57,849 nt of DNA from a virus. Positions 30,986 to 38,666 of this stretch are shown in pieces. The translations under genes were made by a program, and so were the position numbers. The notes beneath the pieces are model-generated. The model worked only from the letters and a program-made list of their open reading frames with translations, did not search any database and was not told the origin of the DNA. The stretch covers positions 1-57,849 of IMG/VR virus record IMGVR_UViG_3300021976_000016; one strand, given 5' to 3'. How positions within the stretch are numbered: position 1 is the stretch's first letter; each line of letters starts with the position of its first letter.

Positions 30986-31153
30986 GTTTGCTAGGAAGGT
31001 CTTCGTTACGTGCCAGTCTTGCGCGTTGCCGGTGTTGTTGTCGTTGTAGACCCGCACCGTGTTCTCGATCACTTCGCATACCACGCCTGTCTCGCCGTAT
31101 ACGTTTCTAACTTTGTCGCCTGCTTTGAAGGTGGTCCGTGTCGTCGTGGTCAT
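30986..31153 (-). CDS. 55-residue small protein, first of the leftward cassette
   Basis: MTTTRTTFKAGDKVRNVYGE then TGVVCEVIENTVRVYND and a short tail ending FLAN. Looks like a small beta-barrel or SH3-like module (KAGDKVRNVYGETGVV). Function unknown. A leader element and AGGAG stand directly before the ATG. Confidence 0.7.
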
Positions 31154-31182
31154 CGGTATGGCTCCTGCGGCTGGTAGCCGCT
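31154..31182 (-). promoter_or_regulatory. hairpin-Shine-Dalgarno leader element, copy 1
   Basis: Minus strand GCGGCTACCAGCCGC (31181-31167), AGGAG (31166-31162), then the ATG at 31153. Best stem of the series: GCGGCT/AGCCGC with an ACC loop. Confidence 0.75.
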
Positions 31183-31202
31183 TGGTACGCTGTCCAGCGT
31201 AG

Positions 31203-31221
31203 ACACATTACTCTAACGTGT
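31203..31221. promoter_or_regulatory. operator-like inverted repeat in the leftward cassette promoter
   Basis: ACACATTA-CTC-TAACGTGT: half-sites match at 7 of 8 positions (ACACrTTA). It overlaps TAGAGT, a possible -10 on the minus strand, about 50 bases before the first cassette gene. The same half-site (ACACGTTAG) recurs at about 31618, close to attP. Probable repressor or Int/Xis-control site. Confidence 0.5.
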
Positions 31222-31421
31222 ACAGTTCTATTTTCAGGAATCGACCGGGCCGGGAGGCGAACAAGAAATGTCGGCTTTTTGTGTTCGGGACATTCCGGGA
31301 GGGTTGGTATAGGCGGGGTCAGCGGGGGATGGCGGGTGGCCCTTGGCTCAGGATTGGCTGAACTTCGCGCCACGTTGCCCTGTGTGGCCTCGGCGCGCCC
31401 CGGGTGGGGGAAACGGGCGCG

Positions 31422-31494
31422 GTCAGGAACCCGGCGCGCCCACGGCCAACAGCGGCAATCCGTCAGGAACATGTCAGGAACCGCGTCAGGAACC
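31422..31494 (+). repeat. left arm-type repeats of attP
   Basis: GTCAGGAAC[CA] occurs at 31422-31431, 31462-31471, 31473-31482 and 31485-31494; the last three are spaced 11 and 12 bases apart, so they face the same side of the helix. Typical for integrase arm sites. Confidence 0.7.
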
Positions 31495-31500
31495 GGAAAA

Positions 31501-31536
31501 GAATTTATTGAATTTATGGACGCATAAGAAGCATTT
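31501..31536 (+). repeat. nonamer units beside attP
   Basis: Four consecutive nine-base units: GAATTTATT, GAATTTATG, GACGCATAA, GAAGCATTT. Same family as the array at 3804-3895 and the int/xis units. They lie right after the last left arm site. Confidence 0.65.
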
Positions 31537-31662
31537 TACTGGGCCAAAACGTGACGACGCGGAGCGTGTAAATCCTAACGTTTCAAAGAGTTGTGGCGTA
31601 TCTCATGGAAAAGAAAACACGTTAGCCTGTTTTTTGCTAAGTCTATGAAAACTCGTCGCAAG

Positions 31663-31712
31663 GTTGGCTACGAACCAGTAGGTCGGGTGTTCGAATCACT
31701 CCGGGCGCACCA
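31663..31712 (+). other. attP core: 3' half of tRNA-Arg(ACG)
   Basis: From the anticodon stem (GTTGG) through the anticodon loop with ACG (C-T-ACG-A-A), the T-arm GGGTG-TTCGAAT-CACTC, the acceptor strand CGGGCGC, discriminator A and encoded CCA. No D-arm or 5' acceptor, so it is not a tRNA gene; it is the usual identity block that rebuilds the host tRNA on integration. Flanked by arm repeats and next to the integrase. Confidence 0.85.
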
Positions 31713-31782
31713 TACAAACCCCACAAAACACAATACTTAGAGGCTTCCGGCCCTTCCCCCAGAAAGGCCGAAAACCCCAAAT

Positions 31783-31852
31783 GTCAGGAACCGGTCAGCA
31801 ACCGGGTTTCGGAAAAAGCAAGGTTCGCGGTAAGCAAACCGCGTCAGCAACC
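31783..31852 (+). repeat. right arm-type repeats of attP
   Basis: GTCAGGAACC (31783-31792) and GTCAGCAACC (31794-31803, 31843-31852). The first two are 11 bases apart. Same orientation as the left arm copies, seven copies in all around the core. Confidence 0.65.
31812..31843 (-). terminator. terminator after the integrase gene
   Basis: On the minus strand CGCGGT-TTGCTT-ACCGCG (31843-31826), then AACCTTGCTTTTT. Lies 26 bases after the integrase stop. Its arms also overlap the last right arm repeat. Confidence 0.6.
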
Positions 31853-31868
31853 GCGAGGACTGGCCGGG

Positions 31869-33191
31869 TCATCGCCCCGCCTTGCCCTCGCCGTCCTGCC
31901 GGAACATCTTCTCCAGCTCCGCGACGTCCCTTTGCGCCGCCTCCTCAGCCGCTGAGCGCGCCGCCAGCACCTTGTGCCCGTCCGCGATGAAGGCTTCCAT
32001 AGTGGACGGAATGACGCTGCGCACCCCGGGCATGAAGTGCGAATACTTGTCCATCGTGGTCGCGATACGGGAGTGGCCCAGCTGCTCCTGCACCAGCTTG
32101 GGGTGGACCGCCGCCGCCAACTGCGCCGAGGCGAAGGCGTGGCGCAGGCTGTGCAGATGAATCGAGGCGGGCAAGCCAGCCGCCGCGCGCAGCTCGGCGA
32201 AGACGGAGGTCGTGGTATCGGGATGGAAGTTGTCGCCGTAGGTCGACGCGAACACAAAGTCCTGTTCGTTCCACCGCCCACCCGCCTTCGTCCGTTGCGC
32301 CCGCTGTAGCTCTGCCTGCTGGACCAGAGCGTCCAGAACCAACGGCGAGATTTCAATGTCCCGCCTCGACTTCGATCCGGTCTTGAGCGCAGCCATCCGC
32401 GACCCGGCCCCGGAGAAACGCTTGGTCGGTTGCACCTTGAGCCGTTTGACCCGTACCCTCTGGATTTCATTGCGCACGCTGATCCACCCTCCAGTCAGAT
32501 CCACGTCCTGCCAGCGCAACGCCACCACCTCGCCGCGCCGCAGTCCCGACATCATGCTCACGATGATGAAGGTCCGCCACTTGCTATTTTCTATGCTGCG
32601 CAACAGGTGGGCGCTCTGCTCAGCGTTCAGGGGAACGAACTGCGCATGCTCTTCGCGCACCGCCTTGCCGTCGTTGGTCTTGACCAGCTTGGCGACGTTT
32701 CGTTCCAGCAGGCCATCGCGCACCGCCGATTCCAGCATGGTCGAGATGGTCTCGTGGATGGCCTTGATGGAGCGGCGGCTGTAAGGCTTGCCAAGCCTGC
32801 TGTTCATCTCGCGCTTGTCGTTGAGCATCTTGCGGATGTGGTCTGGCCGCAGGTCGTTCAGCCGAACCTTTCCAATGGCCGGGATGATATGCAGCCGGGT
32901 CGGACCCTCGTAGTACTCGAAGGTGTTCGGCTGGTCCTTGACCGCGACGATCTCGCGCAGCCAGCTGTCAGCATGCATCGCCACGGTCAACTTCGCTGGC
33001 GCAACCGCAATTCCCTTCCGCGTGTTTTCATTCTGCTGATCGAGCCATCGCTTGGCGTCGCCTTTGAGTTCGCAGGTCTTCGACCTCCGATCCAGCTTGC
33101 CATCGGGCTTGCGACCCACAATTATCTCTGCGCGCCAACCGCGCCCCTCAACAAAAAATATGCTGCCTTCACCGTTTCCCCTTTTTCCCAT
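31869..33191 (-). CDS. int: tyrosine-recombinase integrase
   Basis: 440 aa. N-terminal AP2-like/arm-binding region (1-60), core-binding SAM-like domain (about 70-170), catalytic domain with R218 (GLRRGE), H347-x-x-R350 (HSLRH), H373 (LGHS) and Y383 (DKYSH). Full length, apparently intact. It performs site-specific recombination at attP, 150 bases downstream, against the host tRNA-Arg. Divergent from the small excisionase gene; nonamer units lie right at its start. Confidence 0.95.
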   Translation of the reverse strand: MGKRGNGEGSIFFVEGRGWRAEIIVGRKPDGKLDRRSKTCELKGDAKRWLDQQNENTRKGIAVAPAKLTVAMHADSWLREIVAVKDQPNTFEYYEGPTRLHIIPAIGKVRLNDLRPDHIRKMLNDKREMNSRLGKPYSRRSIKAIHETISTMLESAVRDGLLERNVAKLVKTNDGKAVREEHAQFVPLNAEQSAHLLRSIENSKWRTFIIVSMMSGLRRGEVVALRWQDVDLTGGWISVRNEIQRVRVKRLKVQPTKRFSGAGSRMAALKTGSKSRRDIEISPLVLDALVQQAELQRAQRTKAGGRWNEQDFVFASTYGDNFHPDTTTSVFAELRAAAGLPASIHLHSLRHAFASAQLAAAVHPKLVQEQLGHSRIATTMDKYSHFMPGVRSVIPSTMEAFIADGHKVLAARSAAEEAAQRDVAELEKMFRQDGEGKAGR

Positions 33192-33217
33192 GCTTCTATC
33201 CTTTCTAATGCTTCTTC
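33188..33217 (-). repeat. nonamer units at the integrase start
   Basis: On the minus strand GAAGCATTA (33214-33206), GAAAGGATA (33205-33197), GAAGCATGG (33196-33188), reaching into the int start codon. Consensus as in the other arrays. Confidence 0.6.
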
Positions 33218-33260
33218 AAAACTTTCCACATACTGAACGAAAAATCCGCTTCTGCCCTAT

Positions 33261-33326
33261 GTCATATAAGTGACATTATGATAAGCAGTGGAAGCATAGC
33301 ACGTATAAGAAGCATTGGAGACATTG
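33261..33326 (+). repeat. nonamer units upstream of the excisionase gene
   Basis: GTCATATAA, GTGACATTA, a 12-base gap, then GAAGCATAG, CACGTATAA, GAAGCATTG, GAGACATTG in a row. Rightward, 50 bases before the excisionase start. Together with 33188-33217 they border the int/xis divergent promoter. Confidence 0.65.
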
Positions 33327-33376
33327 CAATCCTCCGTGCTCCCGTATTTAGGCCCCATGAAAGGAAGAGCTTTTCG

Positions 33377-33601
33377 ATGACCAGAAAGAAACCATCCACA
33401 GCAGTAGAAGCCCCGCCTGACGATGATCTTCTGCGCATGCGGGATGTGGCAGACATCCTCCATTGCAGCCTCGCGCATTGCTACAACCTCGCGAATAGTG
33501 GTCGGATTCCAGCACTCCGCGAAGGAGGCATGATCCGCACACCACGCTCGCAACTCATGGCGTGGATCAAGAACAAATCTGTTGAGGTTCACGCAGCTTA
33601 G
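33377..33601 (+). CDS. xis: excisionase-like HTH_17 protein
   Basis: 74 aa from the ATG at 33377 (AAGGAAGAG upstream); the earlier in-frame ATG lies in the nonamer repeats. MerR-type winged HTH: LLRMRDVADILHCSLAHCYNLANSGRIPALREGG, then a short wing and W-I-K-N. Such proteins bind attP and direct excision. Divergent from int, so the two are probably oppositely controlled. Confidence 0.8.
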   Translation: MTRKKPSTAVEAPPDDDLLRMRDVADILHCSLAHCYNLANSGRIPALREGGMIRTPRSQLMAWIKNKSVEVHAA

Positions 33602-33841
33602 CAGTACGGAAGGAACACAGATCTAGACAAGGAGGGTGGGACGATAATCAGAAGACCAGCGATTTTAGAAACTGAGCCAAACGCAGACGGCATGCCTGCA
33701 CGACATATATGCCGCAACGAGACGCTTCAATTTACAAACCCTTTTCCCAAGCCTGCTACAACCGGGGGAAGGCACGCGAGGAAGAACTAAAAGAAAGTTC
33801 CCCGACGTGCCCCAGCCCCGCCCGCGATATCCCCCCGCCGC
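33602..33841. other. intergenic stretch between excisionase and tail genes
   Basis: 240 bases. A perfect AAGGAGG (about 33629-33635) stands before a 48-codon open frame (from about 33645 to the TAA at 33788-33790) that has no ATG/GTG/TTG at the correct distance. Downstream, a hairpin-rich stretch near 33765-33822 (GGCACG/CGTGCC with an inner GAACT/AGTTC) sits at the end of the late operon and could help end it, but no T-run is present. Confidence 0.4.
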
Positions 33842-34351
33842 TTACTTCTTCAGCACCAAAACAATCGTGATCAGCGAACCGACGAGGCCCACCAGCCCCA
33901 GAAGGATCACCCACCCTGCCTGCATTCCATCGGCCTTGCCCGAGGTTCGGTCCCTGTACGTCTGCATCGCATCCATCTGATCATTGATCAGCTTGGTATT
34001 CATGTCCACCTTGTCGTATAGCGCAAGAATAGCCCGGTCAAACTCTGGACGAGGAAGAAACGTTGCATTTTGATCCGTCAGCGTTCCGCGAAACTCGTTG
34101 ACTGCATCGAAACGCTTCTCTGATGCCAGCTCGGCTTTGATGACGGCACGCTCGGCGGCGCTCAGTGCTGCGGAGACCGCCTTCTCCTGTGCGTGGAACG
34201 CGGCCTCTATGGCCTTCTCCTGCGCGTGGAACTGTTGCTGGTAGGAGCGGTCGCGCTCGTCCATCACGCGCATGATCCACTGGTCAGCTGTGGAGACGGT
34301 CGACCCGGTGCCGGGTGTCTCGGTGGTGGCATTGCCAGTCGGATTGCTCAT
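33842..34351 (-). CDS. membrane-anchored coiled-coil tail-region protein
   Basis: 169 aa from the ATG at 34351 (TGATG). A long Glu/Ala/Lys coiled coil (about 28-80) with repeated FHAQEKA units, then a hydrophobic C-terminal segment (145-167). Last gene of the late operon; function unknown, similar in shape to small C-terminal-anchor proteins near phage tail fibres. Confidence 0.7.
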   Translation of the reverse strand: MSNPTGNATTETPGTGSTVSTADQWIMRVMDERDRSYQQQFHAQEKAIEAAFHAQEKAVSAALSAAERAVIKAELASEKRFDAVNEFRGTLTDQNATFLPRPEFDRAILALYDKVDMNTKLINDQMDAMQTYRDRTSGKADGMQAGWVILLGLVGLVGSLITIVLVLKK

Positions 34352-34629
34352 CAAGTCCCAATCCTAAATTCGTCTTTCTTTGCTTGTCCGGCGACCTTTT
34401 GCGCCGAAAGGTCAATATTTAGTGCAGCAGCAGTGCTCTCCATCGCTGCGACTCGACCATCCATTTCGGCTATCTTGTCGTTGATCACGGTTTCCACGGT
34501 GGCTGCAATGGTGGTGGGGTCTTCGCCCGTGGACACATTCACCCACTCCCCTGTGCCATAGTCATCCATCAGTAGGATTTTGATGTATCTTTCACCGGGA
34601 TAAATCTGTTTGCGTACAACTTCTGTCAT
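34351..34629 (-). CDS. small unknown tail-region protein
   Basis: 92 aa from the ATG at 34629 (GGGAG nine bases upstream). Beta N-terminal part (YIKILLMDDYGTGEWVNV), then a helix with Asp/Glu/Ala. May be a tail-tip accessory, inferred from position. Confidence 0.65.
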   Translation of the reverse strand: MTEVVRKQIYPGERYIKILLMDDYGTGEWVNVSTGEDPTTIAATVETVINDKIAEMDGRVAAMESTAAALNIDLSAQKVAGQAKKDEFRIGT

Positions 34630-34633
34630 AACT

Positions 34634-36988
34634 TTAGCTCCCTGTTGGCATCTGGATTGTGCCCACAATGACATAAGCGTCGTTGAGTGCTTGAGTGAGA
34701 ATGGTGAACCAACTGTAAGAGCCGAAGTCCAATGTGTTGACCACGACAGTAACGTTTTTGATGTCAAGCACGGATGAGGCAGGTACGTTCAGGATGGTTC
34801 CGGCTGAGAACATCCGCGTGCTGGCTCCCTGCCAAAATGTCCAATCTGTTCCCTCACCACCGGGGCCAAAAATCTCTAGTTCATACACGCCTGGAGCGCC
34901 ATCAGGCCCGGGTGTATAGGTTCCCGTCTGGATGTGCGCGTTATTTGCTGTGTTCCTCGCAACGTTCGGGAGCAGGTCGGTCGAGCCAATATTACCGGCT
35001 GTGACCACCGATGAGGACGTGATGCTCACGGTGTAGAGATCGATCTCAAGCCAAGCAGACACTGCACCGTTGGCACGTGCGGAGCGAATCCTGACGTCGT
35101 ATTGGTCTCCGGCCACGATGTCGTTGATAAACGCGAAGTTCAGCAAAACGTCGACAGGAACGGCGCTGATCCATTGAGCGTCGCCGGATTTGCGGTATTG
35201 AATCTGAATCTGTTTGGTGAGAATGTCGAGTGGCGTATCCCACTCCACCCGAATGCGCGGCAGCACAGTGCCGTCGGGCTGAATCACTGCCGTCGACGCG
35301 CCGGACGTCAGGCTCATGTTGGTCGGTGGCGCTGGCGTCAGTGTGGTCTGCGGAGCTGCTGGCACGTCGTAGACTGTCAACTCCTCGACGACGCTCCAGT
35401 CGTAGATACTCGCCTGCGTCTCCTGAACGTCGAACGACAGCTGAAGACTCGGCGGCTCGTCTTCTCCGCTGCCTTCTTCGAGACTGAGAGTCGGCTTCAC
35501 GACCTCTAGCACCTTGTTGGTCCAGCCAAGCTCAGGAAACGTCATCTGGAAGACGTCGGCTTCCTGCATGCCCCACGCCGCCAGATTCATATGCAGCGAC
35601 CCTGATCCCTGCGCGCGATTGCGCAAGAGAGTGATCTTCGCTACCCGTTGTGCCTGCGTAATGGACAGCACGCAACTATGGGAGAGGTCGAACGGTCGCT
35701 CGATCCCCAAGTCCTCGGTGAGGTACTGGTCCGCAGCGTAGCCGTGACGAACGTCAGCAGCGTACTGCGGATAGCTCGCGGGCTGGAAGCCGAACGGGAA
35801 GGTGTTCGCCATCGTGCCGTCGTAGTAGCCGTTCGAGTCGTAGAGGTTGCCGACCGTGTTGTAGGGATAGCTCGCGGCGATATACGTTCCGCTGACCCGG
35901 TTGATGAGGTCACGCGCGGAGCGGTTTGGATTCCATTGCACAGGTCCGGTCAGAGCACGCTTGTCGAAGACATACGACGGACCTTGCCAGTATGCGGGCC
36001 AGATGTACCACTCGCCTCCGATGTAGCTCAATCGTCCGGCAGCGGCTGGCATCATGGTACTGAGCTGGTCACCCGGAGCGACACCTGAATCAAACGCCCA
36101 GTTGCAGGTGTAGCGCGACTCCGTTCCACCGATGCCGATTGGCACCTGCTCATCGCAGACGTTGGCCGCCGCGATCAGCTGCGCGACGTTGACGCCGCCC
36201 AAGTCGCCTAAGCCGAAGAGTGAGTTCTCTAAAACATCCGCGACGCACAGCGCCCAATTGTTCGTAAACTTCCGTGTTCCGGTGCGTGGATCGAGAATGT
36301 CGTTCTTGCCGCGCACAGTGAACTGGATCTCCGGCTCGCCGGGAAACAGGTTGGTATCGTACTGGACCTTCAGATAGACATACGTGCAGCCGCCAAGGTA
36401 GGGAGAACGGCCTCCAGAGGCAGACCAGATTGGATCGTTCGCGGTGAGACCGCCAATGACGTCACCGACCGCCTGATCGCCCCAGCGAGCCTCGCAGTAG
36501 ACCTTGCCGCCAAAGTTATAGGTGTTGCCGCCCGGCCCGGTGTGGCTATTGTTGTCCGGGTTGCCGCCGAAGCCGACACCGTTGCGAACGGTCCAGCCCA
36601 CTCCCGAGCCTTGGAAGTAGACCTTACGTCCATCGAGATACAGGCCGACGATGCTATCGCAGACGTGTCCCGCGAGGACGATGACATAGTTGAACTGGTC
36701 GTGGTGGCTGCCGGTCGTCGAGCGGTAGACTTCGACCCCGCCGACACGACGCTCTCCATAGATGATCTGCCGGTAGGCCGCTGACTGGCGCGTGGAGATG
36801 GTCATTCCACGGTTGGCCGTCAACGCCTGTCCGATGGCGGCTGTTTCGAGGCCGATGCCGCCGATGACCATTGCGGACCACAACTTCAGGAACATTGGCG
36901 AAGCAAGCAGCGCCGGGTTGTAGAAGGCGAGAACGCCCATCCCAACCGCCGCGCCGAGCATAGCTGCGCCTTCGATAGCCTTGCTCAT
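34634..36988 (-). CDS. tail tip/central fibre protein (J-like)
   Basis: 784 aa from the ATG at 36988 (ATGA with the peptidase stop). N-terminal hydrophobic stretch, then a large tail-tip module (SAAYRQIIYGERRVGG; LAGHVCDSIVGLYLDGRKVYFQG), a mid region with ISR-like repeats, and a fibronectin-like domain near 580-680 (TPAPPTNMSLTSG...RVEWDTPLDILTKQIQIQYR). The order NlpC-like peptidase then tip protein is the lambda K-I-J arrangement. It probably contacts the receptor at the tail tip. Confidence 0.85.
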   Translation of the reverse strand: MSKAIEGAAMLGAAVGMGVLAFYNPALLASPMFLKLWSAMVIGGIGLETAAIGQALTANRGMTISTRQSAAYRQIIYGERRVGGVEVYRSTTGSHHDQFNYVIVLAGHVCDSIVGLYLDGRKVYFQGSGVGWTVRNGVGFGGNPDNNSHTGPGGNTYNFGGKVYCEARWGDQAVGDVIGGLTANDPIWSASGGRSPYLGGCTYVYLKVQYDTNLFPGEPEIQFTVRGKNDILDPRTGTRKFTNNWALCVADVLENSLFGLGDLGGVNVAQLIAAANVCDEQVPIGIGGTESRYTCNWAFDSGVAPGDQLSTMMPAAAGRLSYIGGEWYIWPAYWQGPSYVFDKRALTGPVQWNPNRSARDLINRVSGTYIAASYPYNTVGNLYDSNGYYDGTMANTFPFGFQPASYPQYAADVRHGYAADQYLTEDLGIERPFDLSHSCVLSITQAQRVAKITLLRNRAQGSGSLHMNLAAWGMQEADVFQMTFPELGWTNKVLEVVKPTLSLEEGSGEDEPPSLQLSFDVQETQASIYDWSVVEELTVYDVPAAPQTTLTPAPPTNMSLTSGASTAVIQPDGTVLPRIRVEWDTPLDILTKQIQIQYRKSGDAQWISAVPVDVLLNFAFINDIVAGDQYDVRIRSARANGAVSAWLEIDLYTVSITSSSVVTAGNIGSTDLLPNVARNTANNAHIQTGTYTPGPDGAPGVYELEIFGPGGEGTDWTFWQGASTRMFSAGTILNVPASSVLDIKNVTVVVNTLDFGSYSWFTILTQALNDAYVIVGTIQMPTGS

Positions 36989-37419
36989 ATCGCCCAAGCC
37001 CTCTTGATTGCAGTAAGCGGCACGCGCTTCAATCCACCTTCACCGACGACGACGACGTGACGTCCGCTCAGGTGCACCACTCCGGCGATCAGCCGCGAGT
37101 CGTCTTCGACAACGACAAGGTCGCCACGCTTCGCCATCAGGGGAAATTCATGCTCGACCAGACCGTGCTTCGCGGCGCAGTAGCTTGCAGCGTCGGCAAC
37201 CGTCGTTCCACCAGTCAGCGATGCGATCAGCGCAAAGGCCTTTTTTTCGGTGGTGTACTTGCCCCGGAAGTCTTCAGCGATGTCAACGCCGGTAATCGCC
37301 TCGACCGCGTCCGCTGCGAACAGGGCGCAATCATTGGTGCCCCATGCGAACTCCATCGTGACGCGCGCGAGCAGGAAGTCGTCGAAGTGCTGTGTGTCCC
37401 AGTGGTCTTTACGCTGCAT
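36985..37419 (-). CDS. NlpC/P60-like tail peptidase (DUF6950 type)
   Basis: 144 aa. WGTNDCALFAADAV carries the catalytic Cys (C31); the His is in GRHVVVVG (H121). This is the short tail-assembly peptidase of siphophages, lambda K-like, which probably remodels peptidoglycan at entry or helps assembly. It precedes the tail tip gene by an overlap. Confidence 0.8.
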   Translation of the reverse strand: MQRKDHWDTQHFDDFLLARVTMEFAWGTNDCALFAADAVEAITGVDIAEDFRGKYTTEKKAFALIASLTGGTTVADAASYCAAKHGLVEHEFPLMAKRGDLVVVEDDSRLIAGVVHLSGRHVVVVGEGGLKRVPLTAIKRAWAI

Positions 37420-37422
37420 CGA

Positions 37423-37980
37423 TTACATCCCCCATCGCAGAGCCTGTGCGCTGAGTGCTTCAACCCAGTCGAAGCCGGAGTCATTTGGATGAGCGAGGTT
37501 CTGTTCGCCGGATGTGTAGCGCTTCTGCTGTGCCCGCTGAAGATCGAACATGCGCGTCTCTAGCGCCAAGGTGATGCTCACTTTATCTTTGTCGACGCTG
37601 ATCGACGGTTGATCGACGGTGCCGCGAAATATCCGGTATGGAGCGCCGACCATCGTGTTCGGAATCACTACAGCGCCGAACCATATCTGCGCCTGCGCAC
37701 CGATCTGAATGTCGGTCATCGATTCCCCGAGATAGATCAGGTCGATGCCGCTCAGAGTGACAGAGGTCCCATTGGCTGTGACGTCCATCCCTCCGCTGAT
37801 CGAGCCGATGCTCCCGAGCGTGCCAACGCCAAGAAACGTGTTGCCATTCCAGACCAGCGGACCGGCACCGCTCCACACGTAGCGAGTACCGGATTTGAAC
37901 GTGAGGCTGACCAGCACGACGGGGCAGATTTGCGGCTTGGCCAACTCTGCGAGGAGCGTGACATTGACATTCCTGCTCAT
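37423..37980 (-). CDS. minor tail protein (baseplate/tip-associated)
   Basis: 185 aa from the ATG at 37980, AGGAG before it. Beta-rich, with RYVWSGAGPLVWNGNTFLGVG and IYLGESMTDIQIGAQAQIWFG. The position between the distal-tail-like protein and the peptidase matches the lambda L-like slot. No metal cluster seen. Confidence 0.75.
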   Translation of the reverse strand: MSRNVNVTLLAELAKPQICPVVLVSLTFKSGTRYVWSGAGPLVWNGNTFLGVGTLGSIGSISGGMDVTANGTSVTLSGIDLIYLGESMTDIQIGAQAQIWFGAVVIPNTMVGAPYRIFRGTVDQPSISVDKDKVSITLALETRMFDLQRAQQKRYTSGEQNLAHPNDSGFDWVEALSAQALRWGM

Positions 37981-38618
37981 CGATACTCCTGAATCTGAAA
38001 GGAAATGCTGGAGTAGCGGGTCACGTCGGTCGACCATGTGCGCTTATTCGAAGCCAGACGGAAGAGACCCTTGGGAGAGTTGAGGATGATGGCCTGTCCG
38101 TCGGCGGGAGCCTCACGAAGCGATGGCCAGATGGCAATCGATGCCTTGCCAGCACCGTCGGAGTTGACGCGGTTGACGACCCGATGGAAGCGATAGCCGA
38201 CCTGTATGTAGTCGCCATCCATCAGCAGACCCCATGCATTGGCTGGCCAGCCGCGCGAGAGCAGAGCCTGCGCGCCAGTGACGTTTCCAGCGGTATCGAC
38301 GACAGGGATGCCTTTGCCGCTTCCTCTCGGCGTTGGCTTCAGTGGGTCGCCAAGCTGAAACGGGTTCAACATGCCGCGCAGCTCCATCAGGAAGGCGATC
38401 CATCGGTCGGCCTGCGTCTGCGTCAATGGAGGTAGCGTCAGCGTCCCGGTCCACTGATCTGCACCGACCCACTGCTGAGCCTGCACCTGTCCAGTGAAGA
38501 TCGACGTCACGATTGCCACAGAGTCGGTAAACGAGAACTCGACCGAGCGCAGTCCCGGCGCACTTGGAAAAGAGACAAGGGACACGGCATTGCCGTTGAG
38601 TGTGATTGGAGTTATCAA
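37977..38618 (-). CDS. distal tail-like minor tail protein
   Basis: 213 aa. Starts with TTG at 38618 in my reading and has no clear ribosome-binding site. Beta-rich, Trp-rich (SFTDSVAIVTSIFTGQVQAQQWVGADQWTGTL). Position next to the fibre and tip genes suggests a distal tail/minor tail role. Confidence 0.7.
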   Translation of the reverse strand: MITPITLNGNAVSLVSFPSAPGLRSVEFSFTDSVAIVTSIFTGQVQAQQWVGADQWTGTLTLPPLTQTQADRWIAFLMELRGMLNPFQLGDPLKPTPRGSGKGIPVVDTAGNVTGAQALLSRGWPANAWGLLMDGDYIQVGYRFHRVVNRVNSDGAGKASIAIWPSLREAPADGQAIILNSPKGLFRLASNKRTWSTDVTRYSSISFQIQEYR

Positions 38619-38666
38619 GGGAGTTTGTAGACCTATGGGGAAAGACAGCTTGTGGTAGATGGCTGA

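Noticed and set aside
31138-31648. Rightward frames across the attP left arm (31138-31527, 31343-31648)
   Set aside because: Arg/Gly/Pro/Trp-rich readings of GC-rich repeats, no ribosome-binding site, overlap with arm repeats.
31663-31712. tRNA-Arg gene
   Set aside because: Only the 3' half is present: no D-arm or 5' acceptor strand. It is the attP identity block.
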